Notes: a model not told the origin generated them from the letters alone. 64,000 bases of DNA from Massariosphaeria phaeospora (GCA_011032825.1 JAADJZ010000013.1:806001-870000), one strand, 5' to 3'; shown: positions 21,204 through 33,884, counted from the stretch's first letter. Program-made: numbers and translations.

Positions 21204-24200
21204 TCAAGACTGATCTTCCTCCTCTTCCGTCTCTTCTGACCCTTCATTCACGTTCGTACCCGCACTCGTATCCACGTCCGCGCTCTCCTCGATCCTGAAA
21301 TCTTCGCTCGCTCCAACCTGCACACGCTCGATCTCGTTTTGGATGGCAAGCACCCAATGATCTCGCTCAGCACGGCTTCTGGCGCGAAATACTAAACTCC
21401 TCCCCTTGGATCCCAACTTCGCCACTCTCTTCAGCCGCGTCCTCTTTCCCTCTTTTGCACGCTTCTCCCCCCCACCAGCGCCTTCCTGCGCTCTGAACCA
21501 CGATTTGCTCTTCCCATGCCACACAACAAAAGTCGTCATGAGGTCCTCATCGGTAGATGTCCATCCATCTTCGAGGTAGATACGAGGTAGCGCATGGTGA
21601 CCGGGTTTGTTAGCATCGAAGGTTTGATTTTGGTAGAGTAGATCCGATTCGGTTAGGAAGCCGGAATATATGTAACAATCTTTGAGGTCGAGATTCGCGA
21701 GGCGCTCGTGATGGATGTGCGCGAGCTGCTTTCCTGTTCCGCTCCTCAGCACGTCCTGGAAAAGGATAAGGGTTCCTGCCGCAAGAAGAACGCTGCATCT
21801 GGTGAACGGAGCGTGGATCCTCGGCTTGCGGTAGAGCGTTCCACTTAGGTGAATGCTACGGCAGCACGCGATTCCGCACATGTTGTACAGTAGTGGAGAC
21901 GCAAAGGATTTCGTGACCTCCCATTTGCGAGCAAACTGGCCGAGGTATGCTTCCCCTTCTTCGTCAATATTAAGCGCACTGAGATTGCGGCTGCGAGTAG
22001 TTTTATACAGGCTGATATCGCCTGCAGTACGGTGTTTCCAATATTTGGCCAGGGCACGGATATGGATAATCCATTCTTTGCGACGTGCTTCGTCGGCGGC
22101 CTATACAATGTTAGTCGGCTTGATTTCGATGAAGATGATAAGACTCTATCATACCTGCAATCGTATAATCAACTCATTCTGCATGACAAGCTCGAAGGTG
22201 CGCTCGATAGCGAAGTCCCTCGTTGCGCCGTCTTCCCCGTTAGACTCATTCAGGTCCTCGTCGAAGTCGACATCAGACCCTGATTCGATGTCTTCATCGA
22301 CAGGCGAGGCGCCCTTTTTGGCTTTACGAACTTTTTCAATTTGAGTAAGGTTGACATAGCCATCACAGTTGAGTAGGTTTTGTGCCTTGCGTTCAGCTTC
22401 ATCTGCTGCATCCTCATCATGCAGTCTGCTCGACTCCGGCGAACTAGAGCCGTCATCGGATAACCACTCTATCTGGTTGTCCTTCAGCGGATACGGATTG
22501 ACTGCCCACGTTTCTGGGATTGTGTCGGCAATGGAGTGCGCAGAGGGCACCGACACCTGGCGTGACGCTGGCAGACTAGGCGGTGGCGGAGGTGTGGCTT
22601 TGGTCGGCCGTGAAAAGATGAGGTACTGGTCGTGGGTCGAGAAATAAAGCTGTTTATGGTACATCAAACCCAGTCGTTTCGCCCGTCCACGCTGCCCCGT
22701 CAAGCGAACAAGAAAACCCTCCACGGGAACAGGTTCTGTCAATGTTTTGTGCTTCTTGCGAGTCACAGCCGTTGTAGGGTAGTGTGATTTGGGTCGTAAT
22801 TCAAGATCGTGGGACTTTTGCATGGCAATTGTCCCGTACATTTTGCGTTCGTTTGCCCCTTGTATCCACTCCAGCCTGTCGTATCGTTTCCAAGCGAGAC
22901 CAATCCGCTGATCCCGCAACCAAGTCTCTAGAACATCGGACCATTCTGGCGAATCTTGCAATTGCTCTAGACACCGCTTGATCAAATTCTCGGCGACCTT
23001 TTGCTCTTCATGCATCGTTCTCAAAACGGCTTCCTCTGTGTCAGAATCGGCAGCCTCGTTTGCATCGGTTTGGGACTTCTCAAGCGTTTTGAATGGATCT
23101 GCGAGGCGGAGGCTGACGCTCAGATCAGGAATGTTGATTTGGAGCTCGGAAGAGCGCCGCCAGCCTAGAACGTTGCGCAGGAAGGTGTACCATTCAACAG
23201 CATTGGACGCCGTGCGAGCTTGCATGATGAAGATTTGCGTGCCCCGCGACGCGGGAACCCATATAACTACCGACTTGTCAAGGGACGAATAGAGGTTCAC
23301 CTTCGTCGTTTTGCGACCAAGCGGTATTTGGAATGCAGCGCGCTTCCTAGAGCTGGCCTGCTCGATTTCCGGAATAACCTATTCGACGATACTTAGTATT
23401 TGCAAGTTCAAGCATCAAATGCAACTTACTCTTGTTTTGTACATTTGAAGGACAAAGTCGGCGTCGTCAGAAATGCTCTGCCTACATACAACCATGTACT
23501 CTCGCCACTTGTCCTTGACCCGTGAGTCAATTTTCTGATTGCCGTTCTCGTCAAAGTCCTCTGGGACCTCGTTCTCTGCTGCATCGACGCGCACAAGCAT
23601 CCGCTCCATCTTCACCACTAGTCCATCTTTGATTTTCCGCCGTCGCAATCGAGTCGAGGCGCGTTGGATGGTCATTTGGGCGGCCTTTGCCTTGAGATGT
23701 ACTGAAGCTCGCTTAGAGTCCTCTGGGATATCAAACTTGACTAGGCCGCGGAGGTTCGACTTCCTGCGACCGAGAGACTCGCCTGATCGAGTAGCAGATT
23801 CAGCCGGGGTGCCCTCGGATGAACGTTGATCTGACCGCCTCTTGACCCTTGTCATAATGCCTTTTGACGGCGACATGGAATCGGGGTTGGACTGTGTCTT
23901 GTTCAGGTCAGCCTTACGTAGCAGAGAGGTGGTAGAAACAGCGTCTACCGAGGGCTCTCCAACGATGGACTCAGACGGCACACCATTGCTGCTCTCCGCG
24001 GTTGATACTGGCCGTTTGCCAAGCGCCTTCTGGCTTTCTCCCTCGCGAGCAGTAGGAACTTGTAAGTTACTTGCCTGCTGCCGCTCGTCTTGGTGTTGGT
24101 TGTGGGCTTGGTCACGGGCTTGGTCAACATCGCTATCGGGCCCTGGGATCGATGAAGCAGTCACAAATGTCTTGGTGCTTGAGCGCCGCCGGTGCAATTC

Positions 24201-24840
24201 CTTTGCAGGGTCAAACTCGGGCTCCGCATGCGTCAGATCGTCAGGTTCAGAAGCTGCATCTACGAATTGTTCCTCCTCTTCGCTTGTTATGACATCCCCC
24301 TTTTGCTCCGATCCGCGCGGGATCTGGAGGGCAGGCGGCGACCCCGTTCGGGCGTATTCCGTCTCGCCGTCGTCGCCATCGGGTCTGCCATGTGGCTCGC
24401 CGTCAACAGAGAGCTTGTCGGGCTGTGGGAAGCTGTGCTGGAACAGGGCCGAGGCGCTGGGTCCTTCGATACCAGACAGGCGGCGACGGCGCGAGTCTTG
24501 CGGATCCGAGGAGAAGGTGGCGGCGCGGGAGCTGTAGTTGATGTGCAGATGATGCTTGTACCAGTCGCGTCGCCGTGTCTTCAGCCATCCTTCCTAGAGG
24601 GGTTGAATAAGTGCCAGCCAACGAGTGCCATCGGACTGCTTACGGGAATGGGCCCGATGAAGAAGCGACGCGAGGTGAGGTGGAGGTGCTCTGGTGTGGC
24701 ATGTTCCTGGGGGGAGTCAGCACGGCCGAGTCGACTCACACGGCGGGCATGCATACCAATCGTCGAGCAGTGTAGGCATCCGGGGCGAGGGTCGCGATGT
24801 CAGGCTGCTGGTGCCATGACTGCGGGCGCTGGTCGGGCAT
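21204..24840 (-). CDS. PH-domain protein of the Spo71/Mug56 (sporulation) family
   Basis: The start at 24840 (MPDQRPQSWHQQPDIATL) is placed by following phase upstream. A short first exon ends at ...TARRL; the next has RRFFIGPIP; the third opens EGWLKTRRRDWYKHHLH, a motif I associate with the Spo7_2_N domain. Later exons contain ELRPKSHYPTTAV and VEGFLVRLTGQRGRAKRLGL (first PH domain), an acidic linker, AADEARRKEWIIHIRALAKY (end of a PH domain), and a second PH region (TLILFQDVLRSGTGK, LVFRARSRAERDHWVLAIQN). The acidic C-terminus ends EEEEDQS. There are about six exons and roughly 1,120 residues. Spo71/Mug56 proteins shape the forespore membrane in yeasts; in filamentous fungi a meiotic or membrane role is inferred only. 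Confidence 0.78.
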
Positions 24841-25750
24841 TGAGCGTGTTGACGTGTGTCTCGGCTCGCGGCCCCGTGCTGGAGTGCTGGGCTGGGCCTG
24901 TGGAACACGAGGGGTTCAGACCAAACCACGACAGCACTCGACGATGCTTAGGGGACACAACAAACACCGAGTGAAATGGCAGCGATAATGGATGCAGCTA
25001 TACATAGGCAGGCTCGAGGTCTATGCGCCAGGCCGCACCTGCACCTGCACCAGCACCAGCTTTCCCTGGTGCCGTCATAGTCCGGATCCCTGCGCCAATC
25101 ACCGCCGGGCCCCTGAACGACATCCCGTTCGTTGCTCAACAACGACCTCAACACCAGAACGCAGTGCGCCTGCGCGGAGGTTTTGTCAAAGCTCACCTAC
25201 GTCTCTTCCACCCCGTTTCGCTGTTGGACTGCAGACCGGCCAATTCACCCTGCTGCCTCACTAGCTAGGTACTGTCACTCCAGCTGGCGAGACAAGTCTA
25301 CGTGCTGGGTGGTATAGTGCCTCTCATCACAGTACAGGAATTAGCGATACACGCTCTTTTGCTCATCTGGCAGCTTTAATCGGCTTGTTAACAGTTACAT
25401 AACGATGGCGATCCAGCTCGATCGATCATCTAGGCACACGCGCCCCGGCTTCAGCATAGACGCTACAGACGTTGCAGTGAAACCTAGGTAAAAACCACTC
25501 ACTACACTGCCCGAGGCTCGAATGGCGTTTGCTCCCTTATCCGGTCAGAGGAGTAGACCGCTACTTATGCATCGTAATCCTCTGTAGTACTGTATACTAT
25601 ATCTGCGCTAAACCCAGAATGGACGTCTTGCTATCATCATTTCATCGTCATCCATCGGGATATATCAAGTCCACCTCCTACACGCCGTAGCAAACCCGAA
25701 GTCCTCTTTCTCCAAGTCGATACTGCGAAACTCTCCAGCTTCCACTCGCC
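24841..25750. promoter_or_regulatory. Divergent intergenic region
   Basis: About 0.9 kb between the Spo71-like gene and the NmrA-type gene, holding both promoters. It has a CACCTGCACCTGCACC-type short repeat near 25030-25060. No gene is seen. Confidence 0.4.
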
Positions 25751-26843
25751 ATGTCCCACAACTACTCGTACGGCATAGTGCCGCCGTTCAACACCGTCGC
25801 CCTCTTTGGTGCAGATGGCCAGATCGGTGAACGCATACTCAGCGCGCTGCTGACGTCCAAACGGCACACCTTCAAAGTCATCGCGTTCATACCGCCAAGT
25901 GGGCAGCTTCCGGGCGGAACGGACACAACAAATGTGGTCACCAAAACCTTTGACTTGGGGAAGCTCACCCGCGAAGACCTTGCTAGCAATCTCAAAGGCG
26001 TCGACGCAGTTGTCAGCGCTCTGAATGGCGAGGCCCTGATCGCCCAGGGTACGATCCAGGACGCTGCGGCCGATGCTGGGGTTCAGCGGTTTTACCCAAG
26101 TGAGTATGGCATGCACAACATCTACCGGAAGCCGGGAGATCCGCAGGGCTATGTGCATCCAGCCTGGAATATGAAAGCTGAGTATGTCGATACTTCTCCC
26201 ACATTCGATGGCCTCGATTCGTCATGTATGGTTGAACGTTGGGTTGACTGACTGAACTAGGATGAACGAGCAGGCCATCATCCATCCTGCCGTTCGCGCG
26301 GGACGCATGAGCTTCACTATGATTGGGTGCGGTGATTTCTACGACCAATACCGCGAGAAGGTATGGTGTCCTTGGACGCAGTCGCCAGATCAGGTTGAAG
26401 AATACACGATCCACACTATCGGCGACCCCAACGCTCAAGCCGACTACACGCATTTGGATGACTTCGCAGCCTTCCTGGTTGCTACTCTGCTAGAGCCTGA
26501 GAAGTCAAAGGACCAGTTTCTAAACGTCGTCAGCGACACAATCTCCCACAACGAGATTGCGAAGCTGCTGAAGAAGTACACGGGGAAAGATGTCAAAATG
26601 GATATCAGACCCAACAAAGACATGCACAAGGTGATTGCAGACCCAAGCTCGGTGAAAGAGGAAGGCTTGAAGCAGAGTGCGTTTCCGGTGGATTTCTGGT
26701 TCCTGGTAAAAGGCCTGCAGGGTCAGGGCAGGTTTGTCCGGCCAGCAAGTCAGATTCACAACGAACGATTTGGGCTTACCAGGACTTCTTTTGAAGCATA
26801 TTTCAAGCACAGGTCGCCAGCAGCGAAGGAAACCAAATTGTAG
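25751..26843 (+). CDS. NmrA/isoflavone reductase-like NAD(P)-binding protein
   Basis: Exons 25751-26181 and 26261-26843, joined ...NMKAE|MNEQAII. The Rossmann glycine motif is ALFGADGQIGERIL (GxxGxxG type) near residue 18. It is followed by VDAVVSALNGEALIAQGTI and RFYPSEYGMHNIYR, as in NmrA-like and phenylpropanoid-reductase-like short-chain folds. The second exon has the substrate-side sequence (HTIGDPNAQADYTHLDDFAAFL, FLNVVSDTISHNEIAKLL). The product is about 337 aa with no signal peptide, so cytosolic. Such proteins either reduce small aromatic substrates or sense NADP redox state; the sequence does not decide which. Confidence 0.82.
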
Positions 26844-27171
26844 ACCCCACATGAGAGCTGTAATGGCGAGGTAGAAACGAGCGCTCTGGCTGGCGGCCGG
26901 GAACAGGTATCTAAGTGTCTAAGTGAATACACCTGTCTATCGATATTGCGTGACTGCCTCACCTGCTGGGGTGGCCCTTCCCAGTGTAGAAGCCAAGGCG
27001 CCTTCCTTTGTCAGCTGCCTCCACCCTTACCGGCGGCGGCAGACTTTTCACCTTCACCTTCGGCAGGCAGACACCCGCCTCCGAACAACACCGCTTTCCC
27101 GCAGCAAGGCGCGACTTCCTTTCCACCCCCTCTTCGACCCCGTCACACATTCAACGCACACCACGGCCATC

Positions 27172-28560
27172 ATGCGCGCTTCTGTGGCATGGATTGCTGC
27201 CTTTGCGCTCCTCTCGATCAGCAACGGTGAAGGCCCAGGACCGCCGCCGCCGCGCCAGCCGTCGGACGTCGCTGTCATCAATAGCAACTCAACCGTCGAC
27301 GCCCCCGCGTGGCTAGCCGATCTCGACAATCCCGGCGAGGCATGGGACTGGAGTGGTAGACCGTGGCCGGAACCAGCTGATGATGAGACTATCACCAAGG
27401 CCTGGTGCAAAGGCTCCGCGTTTCATGATGCCTTTGTCTTGTCCGACCATGATGCCGGTGCGCGTTTCAACGGGAATCCTCAGTCGGTGGCTAATCATTG
27501 GACCTACGATGATTTGCAAAAATGGGGCTGGACTATCCGCCTGGCAGGCGATCATTCTAGCAATCAGGAGCTCGGGAATCTGTGGGGCGTAGGCAGGCCG
27601 CTGAGGGAACTTCATCTGTCAGATAAGACCGTCCGTGACGGAGGGAAATTCTCGATCGTTGTGACTTATCACGGTGATACCGAGACCTCTACAAAGATCG
27701 AGGACCAGAAGTACAGAGACCCCTCCAACGTCGAGCGGAGGGTATGCCATTTCCAGTTTAATCACTTCTGGAACTAAGACTGATTAGCATATAGTGCACC
27801 GGCGGGCTATACGTTCTCGGTATCAACACCGAACAAGGAGGTATGACGCGACAGACCCGGCTGATGGGCCAGAGATGATTATCTAACCCTTCTCCAGCTA
27901 TTCTTGCCATGAACATCAAATCGCCAAAGTCGGCCGCTCAACAGCGTCAACCTTCTGTGCCGGAGAGCGATCATCCTAAGTTGGCCCGACTAGCTGATGT
28001 CATGTTCCCTACGTGGAACCGCTGGGCACCGGGCGAACAAGTCAAAAATCTAAGATGGTATTGGGTTCTGAGTATCATCAACGGCCCTACCCGGAGCGTT
28101 CTTAGGCGGGTTTTAAACGAGCGACACAAGGAGCTCAGCCCGTATCCCGGCGAATTCATTCCAATGAACGAGCCAGGCGCGCAGGCGATTCTTGGTATGA
28201 ATTGAACCACATACGTTATGAAGTCCCATTAACCTCTATCCAGGAACCCCGGTTGCCGCACCGCTAGGCTACATGCTCGTCCAGAACAAAGCGACATTGG
28301 GCAACTTCTACGTATCAGGAGTGATCATTTTCCACTCGGAAGGCTCCAACAGGAAACCCAACCTCGCTTTCAGCATTCAACCGGTGCCGCAACAAGGCAT
28401 CACCCACGGTGATGGCAACGCAGCAGACGGCAATTTCACATATCCCGCTGGCGCCTTCGATCCTCCGTCCGAGTACCCGACGCCGCCAAAGGAGCCTTCG
28501 CCGATGCAATTCGAAGACCCGAGCAAGCATGTCTACAGGAGGCACATTATCAGGGCCTGA
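27172..28560 (+). CDS. Secreted protein of unknown function
   Basis: The start at 27172 gives a signal peptide (MRASVAWIAAFALLSISNGE) and then a proline run. Four exons are needed: splicing ...NVERR|CTGGLYVLGINTEQG|AILAMNIKSP and later ...AQAILG|TPVAAPLGYM keeps one frame. The body has ITKAWCKGSAFHDAFVLSDH, HWTYDDLQKWGW and ATLGNFYVSGVIIFHSEGS and ends HVYRRHIIRA. It is about 410 aa, with few cysteines and no membrane span beyond the signal. I do not recognise a domain. Its 3' end faces the repeat array, so it is the last ordinary gene before the accessory island. Confidence 0.68.
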
Positions 28561-29140
28561 ACTCGACGCTGATCACGCTACAATCTCGCAGCATGATCTG
28601 ACGGGGTAACATATCCGTGTAATATCTACAGTCAATATGGGTGCAACGTCTGAGTCTACGAGGATGCGAGGTGATACAAGGGACATCTAGACGCGGTGGG
28701 AAAGGGTTGCAGAGCTCAAACAACGTACCAGTGGGGAATATTACACTTTTCCAAGAACATATTCGCCCCTCTTCTCTGCATCAAAAAAACCCTATATGCT
28801 CCGTGAAATCTCCGCATACGCAGCTGCTTCAGGTCCTGTATTTGTTCGATCATACTAACAAATAGGTACAAGAACAAGTCACAGATTCTTCGCGCAATCA
28901 ACACACCGCCAATCCAACGAACTAGCTGTACCACAGTGACGAAACCTTCGATGGTTCCCTTATGTGAGCCGCCTCCTCCCATAATTCATGTTCGAGCACG
29001 ATGCTAAATGTACATCTAGATCCTATGTCGGGATTTTTCATACGGCGGATTCTGCGATGTTTTTTGGATCGCTATGGAGTACATATAAACACAGACACGC
29101 GAGCGAGTGTGCTGCGTGTAGTTTCTAGATTTTAGAGCTG
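28561..29140. other. Intergenic DNA before the array
   Basis: No convincing gene. The sequence becomes more AT-rich and grades into the first array module. Confidence 0.35.
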
Positions 29141-32000
29141 CTGCGCCGCGCATGAAAGAAGAAAAAACATGTTTTAGTTGGCTGCTGGCATGGGAATGAG
29201 CGTGTGAAAGAGTGAGAAGTGGAGGGAGAAGAGTGAAGGCCTTATATACGCGTGTCCTAACCAAATACAGGACTTCAGACCAAGCATAAAGAAAGGACTA
29301 GGATATTTTTTGAAGGAACGGAACCGCTCAAGACGCCGCACATTTTTCGGTGGTTTTCAAACTTTGGGTTTGTCCAAGAGAGGAGGGGCTCACATGGCCT
29401 TGCTTTTGATTCGCTTTTTAGTTGGCATGCGCGGATGAGAGCGTAGTGAAGCGTAATAGAGTAGAGTGTAAGGTTGCCGGTAGACGGGGCTTATATACGT
29501 ACGTCGGGTTTTGGAAAAAAAGGGGATTGATCATGAGAAAGAGATGCCGTATTCTTGAAGAAGAGGAGAAGAGCCCGCGTATGGCTTGGGTGAGGTGAAG
29601 TTTTTAGTTTGCACGAGACAAGACATCATGTTTTTTTCCGCCATTTTAGTTTCAGTTGGTATGCGCCGGTCGCACGCAGTTCAATAGAGTAGAGGGTAAG
29701 GTTGGCGGTAGAAGGGCTTATATATGCGGCTGGTACCGGAAAGATAGGGGGTCGATCATAGAGAAGGGCAGCATTGTTTGAAAGGGAAGAAGAGCGGAGG
29801 GATCCCGCACATGCTGCGAATTTTTTAGTTTTAGACTCCGACGGATTTTTTACATCGAGGGTTTCGCCATAGCTTTATTTTATATACTTCGGAAAGAGAG
29901 GAAGAGACCAGAAGGGTCCGCACATTTTGCAGATAGTCGTGGGTTTTCAGTTTCTAGAGGATTTCACATCGAGGGTTTCGCCATAGCTTTTGGTATGCGT
30001 ATATCAAAGCGTAATAACGCCTGGTTTCAGAAAGACAGAGCTTGAGCATAGAGAAGTGCAGCATCGTTTTTAGAGGAGGAGGGGAACGGAAGGGTCCGCA
30101 CATGTTTCAGTCGTATTTAGGTTTTTTAGTCGACGAAGGATCTCCACATAAAGTTGATGTGGCTGCTTTTAAAGTGCAGAAGACGAGGTCGAATGTAGTA
30201 GAGTAGAAGGATGATAGCGGAGGAGAGAGGGGTTCATATACTGCCCAGCAGTTATGGTCAATCGGTGATGCGGAAAGTTCTAAGCTTTTCGGACAGGAGC
30301 AGAGGACAAGATCATACCGTCCACATCGCTGCGATAGTTTGCTGTTTTCGGGAAATACCCGCAAGCTCTCCTATCGCCATACCTGTTAAATCTTTTCACT
30401 CGGCCCAAGCCCGCACATGCAATCTTTGATCCGCAAATTATAGTTCGGATCTTTATATCGTACTGATGAGTATGAATATTGGGACTCGGCAGGTTGCAGG
30501 CTCGCACATATAGAATATCTCGTGCAATTTTATTACAGAAGGATGTGAAAGGTGTAGTGGAGTTGAAGAGTCAAAGACTGAGAAGAGAGGGGCTTATACA
30601 CGTCCGTTGTGAGAAAACTATAACCAACTACGGTAATGATTCGGAAATCCTCGAGCGCGATTTGAGGAAACAACATTTTTCCTAGTATTTCTTGTCTCCA
30701 CAAGCTCTCACATGCGTCCTTTTCGTAGCGTTTTTAGTTGTAATAGGAAAGGATGATGTGACCAAGAAAGGTAGAATCTCAAAGAGGCTTTTATACTTTT
30801 GCTACGCACTCTTGCTATTACTGCGCAGCTTTGAAAGTTGAAGATGCGCATCATCTATCGTTTCGATTTGGCCGCGTAAACAAATCGCAGCAAGACATCA
30901 TCAACTACCGATAACATTTTTTGTTTTGGCTTGAGCATAAACGACGATGGCAGTCAATTTTCTAGTCACTATCCTCGCGGCCGAGCACATGAGGCGAGTG
31001 GAGAATTAGTTTTAGTAAATCTCCAAGATAGAGAGAAACGTGTAGAGAATAGAGAGATACCAATAAAACATAGAGAAGGGCTTATATAGCCCTCATTCTC
31101 CTAAAAGACATATCACGCGATAGTTTTGAGTATTTTTATCACGATAGCGGCAAGACAATATGGCGTTGTGTCGCATCAATTTGAACTTTTTGGCAGAACA
31201 TCCACATGTGCCTCTGAGGTTTTAATCCCCGTCTGGATTACAACATTAGCTTGCACGATTGAAGCTTTTAGAGGACGAGGAAGAGATGGAGATGTGTAGA
31301 AAGAAGGGAGAAGACAGTGCGAGGGGGACTTATATAGGTGCTGAAAAATTTAAGAGAGCTCATTCATGCAATGCCTGAAGCGCTATGTTGAGTAATTTCC
31401 GAACAACGCGAGCATAAGTCACACTTGTAGTGAATTGTTTTCCGCCTCGTCGCCAAACATGCGATTATTCGTGGCTGGTTTTGGACTCGTACTGTCGTAC
31501 ATGTACTTTATCGGCTGTTTTTATTTTCCCGCATGATATCCCTTCATGGCATATATGTCTCAACTTCGCTCGCAACCATGATCATCCTCCCTTTAGCATT
31601 TTACTCGCCGTCTATCCAAGCACATTAAGTAGCCACATTAGGTTTTAAGTTTGCTTTTACGGTGTTGGATTTGGGGATGTGTAGAAGGGAGAAAGGATAC
31701 AGCGGGGACGGGCTTATATATGCGATTTGGATATAGAGTACGATTATTCTTTTGTAGTTTGCAGAACCTGGCAGCGCAGCGCATCACAATGTCGAACGGA
31801 TGTTTGACTCCCTCACCATTCCGCGCACATGTTGTTCGGGCCGGGGAATTTTTCGAGACTCTGGTGGCTGCAGAACATAGGTGCTGGCACTTTGCTTTTT
31901 TAGAACGTGCCATGGAGGCAAACCACAATTTAGGTGTGGTAAAGAAGAAGGGGAAGGTATGGAGTGCTGATGGCGGCTTATATATCCGTTGCCATGCATG
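29141..32000 (-). repeat. Array of about ten degenerate promoter-like modules
   Basis: On the minus strand TATATAAGCCC or a close variant recurs at plus-strand positions near 29241, 29490, 29717, 30231, 30591, 30788, 31081, 31330, 31713 and 31977, with a weaker one near 29880. Spacing is about 200-380 bp. Downstream of most TATA copies come a pyrimidine-rich tract, a motif like ACTAAAA, and 75-155 nt further on an ATGTG motif, often ATGTGCGG. Inter-unit copies include the 25-bp repeat at 29852-29876 and 29966-29990, a GTCCGCACAT block near 29916 and 30091, and two nearly equal 38-bp blocks ending in the TATA at 29460-29497 and 29687-29724. The ORFs from the ATGTG sites are short and not alike, so protein coding is unlikely. 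Confidence 0.65.
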
Positions 32001-32387
32001 GTGACTCTTGAATATTCGTGTCTTGCGATACGTTCTTGTCTAAAAAGATCTAGATCCGGGTACCGCCCTGGCATAATGTATTTCCGATGCGCACCGGGGT
32101 AGTGCCTAACCTCTTACTAAGAGTCCCTGGGCTGTTAAGAGGATCACCTAAAGTCCGTCTTTATTGGCAATGAGTCTGGCTAGGGAGGTGCTACGGACAA
32201 TGCTGAAAATGGACCACCGTCTCTGTTTGAGAATACTAGTATCAGAGCGTTGGATGGTCCTTTGGTCTTTCTCCATTGGGTTGTAGAGAAGAGGGAGGCC
32301 AGAAAAGCGTATGGTAGAGCGGGGAATGTTATTCATCTTATGCTCCAGAATTCAAGTTCCCGCTGCTAAACTTCGGCAGCCTAGCAT

Positions 32388-33884
32388 TCAAAAGCTACAG
32401 CCGTATTTTTTTTCCGGATCTTCGCTTTTGTCCATCAAACTCGGCAAGGGTCTCACTATCGACCCAGCCATAGCACCAGGTATCATTGTTCTTATATCCG
32501 CTGTATAAAGATCTGTCCTCACGTTGAAATTAATACCAGCTGTGGTGAACAGGCTTCCCATTGCACGCATGCGCCGAAATCTTTCCTTGTCATCGTCATC
32601 AACCACATCCAATCTTCCACAGAACCCCAGGATGATATCTTTGAGGTTTGGAAAGTCTTGGGGTGCTTGTGAAGCCAGCTGAAGCAACCCCACGTCAATC
32701 TCTCGATATATATATGAGATCCGGAGACGATGTATTGTCTTGGGGAGTATCTCAATAAGCCGGTCCGGCTCATCGACGTCTTCGGCGTGGTACAGGGAAC
32801 GACAGTCAATGGTCAGATCCTCTAGGCATGGGAAATCTGAAAGTGTGCTGATGACAGGATAGTCCATGTCCAGCGCTCCAGGCCCTTCGTCCGCGTATTC
32901 CCATCCAGGAAGAAAGCTTACACACAACCGCTTGAGCGTTTTCTTTACTGGTTGCAGGAGCTCGCCGAGGTTGAAGGATGTGAATTCGTGTACATCCCAG
33001 TAATACTCCAGGTCTTCGAGATGAGGCATGCATGGCAGGAGAGAGCCGAGGTTTTCTGAAAGCAAGCCTGATATAGCAAGACGGTGGAGCTGAGATAAGT
33101 GCAGTTCGTATTTGATGTTGCACTTAGAGCTCCCGCGATGCCAACTCATGGGATTTCCAAGCCAACCCGAAGCGTCGCTTGCGTAAAGAGTCGTGAGATT
33201 CGGTGCTGCGGCGTACAGATGCGCGAGATGAGTTATGTGGTAATCGCCTGAGTAGCTAATGAGCCCTAGTGTTTTGAGAGATGGAAGTCTTAGGTTTTCC
33301 GAGTTATGTAAATAGTTAAACTCGGGGTTGGGGCCAAGGGCGATAAGTACGCTCTGAAGTCGGGGGGCGAGGACCATCGCGAGTGTAATCATCCATTCAT
33401 GAATGTTGAAACAGCGTTCCTCACACGGTGTTGAGATTGAGTTGTCTAGCCACTTTGTTGGTGGAACAGCAACAAGATTATTTGTGGTGCTGAACTGCGT
33501 AAGTGCTCGGATGGTGTCTATCTGCGCTTCATAGCCGACAGTTACGGATGAGTTGACGAACTGCATAGTAACAATATGTGCCGCTAGTTCTGGGTCTTGC
33601 GTGATCGTCCGCAGAAACTGAGGCAAGAAATCATGTGTCATATGTACCTCCAGGGGGCCGTTGCGCTTTTCTCTTTTCTCTAGGTTGCCAGTTGCATAGT
33701 AGTGGTACAAGATGGGTCGAGCGATAGGGAAAAAGTTTCTGCAAACACGGCAAAGATAAGCCAGTGTTCTTTTGTTATCACATACTTCGGTCGTATCGGC
33801 GTGTGGGAATTGCGATGGCTGTTGGCAATGCGCGCAAAACAAATTGAAGATCTCGATGAGGATGTCTTCGGGAAGCCCCTCCAT
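32388..33884 (-). CDS. F-box protein with leucine-rich C-terminal part
   Basis: A single-exon ORF of 498 aa. The N-terminus MEGLPEDILIEIFNLFCAH...TLAYLCRVCRNFFPIARPIL is an F-box, which binds Skp1 in an SCF ubiquitin ligase. The rest has spaced leucine-rich segments (LRLPSLKTLGLISYSGDYHI, LHRLAISGLLSENLGSLLPC, LEDLEYYWDV, LKRLCVSFLPGW, CLEDLTIDCRSL) that probably form a repeat surface for a substrate. The C-terminus reads DPEKKYGCSF. It lies between the repeat array and the Fot1/pogo element. Such genes are numerous and rapidly changing in filamentous fungi, and the target is unknown. Confidence 0.75.
   Translation of the reverse strand: MEGLPEDILIEIFNLFCAHCQQPSQFPHADTTEVCDNKRTLAYLCRVCRNFFPIARPILYHYYATGNLEKREKRNGPLEVHMTHDFLPQFLRTITQDPELAAHIVTMQFVNSSVTVGYEAQIDTIRALTQFSTTNNLVAVPPTKWLDNSISTPCEERCFNIHEWMITLAMVLAPRLQSVLIALGPNPEFNYLHNSENLRLPSLKTLGLISYSGDYHITHLAHLYAAAPNLTTLYASDASGWLGNPMSWHRGSSKCNIKYELHLSQLHRLAISGLLSENLGSLLPCMPHLEDLEYYWDVHEFTSFNLGELLQPVKKTLKRLCVSFLPGWEYADEGPGALDMDYPVISTLSDFPCLEDLTIDCRSLYHAEDVDEPDRLIEILPKTIHRLRISYIYREIDVGLLQLASQAPQDFPNLKDIILGFCGRLDVVDDDDKERFRRMRAMGSLFTTAGINFNVRTDLYTADIRTMIPGAMAGSIVRPLPSLMDKSEDPEKKYGCSF

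Noticed and set aside
28980..32000. Short peptides starting from the ATGTG motifs of the array, as a peptide family
   Set aside because: The predicted peptides differ in length and sequence and several stop after one to five codons, so a conserved peptide is not supported.
28561..32387. CRISPR array or tRNA/5S cluster as an explanation of the repeated modules
   Set aside because: Spacing is irregular and repeats are degenerate. I saw no cloverleaf, A/B-box pair or 5S sequence, and the organism is eukaryotic.
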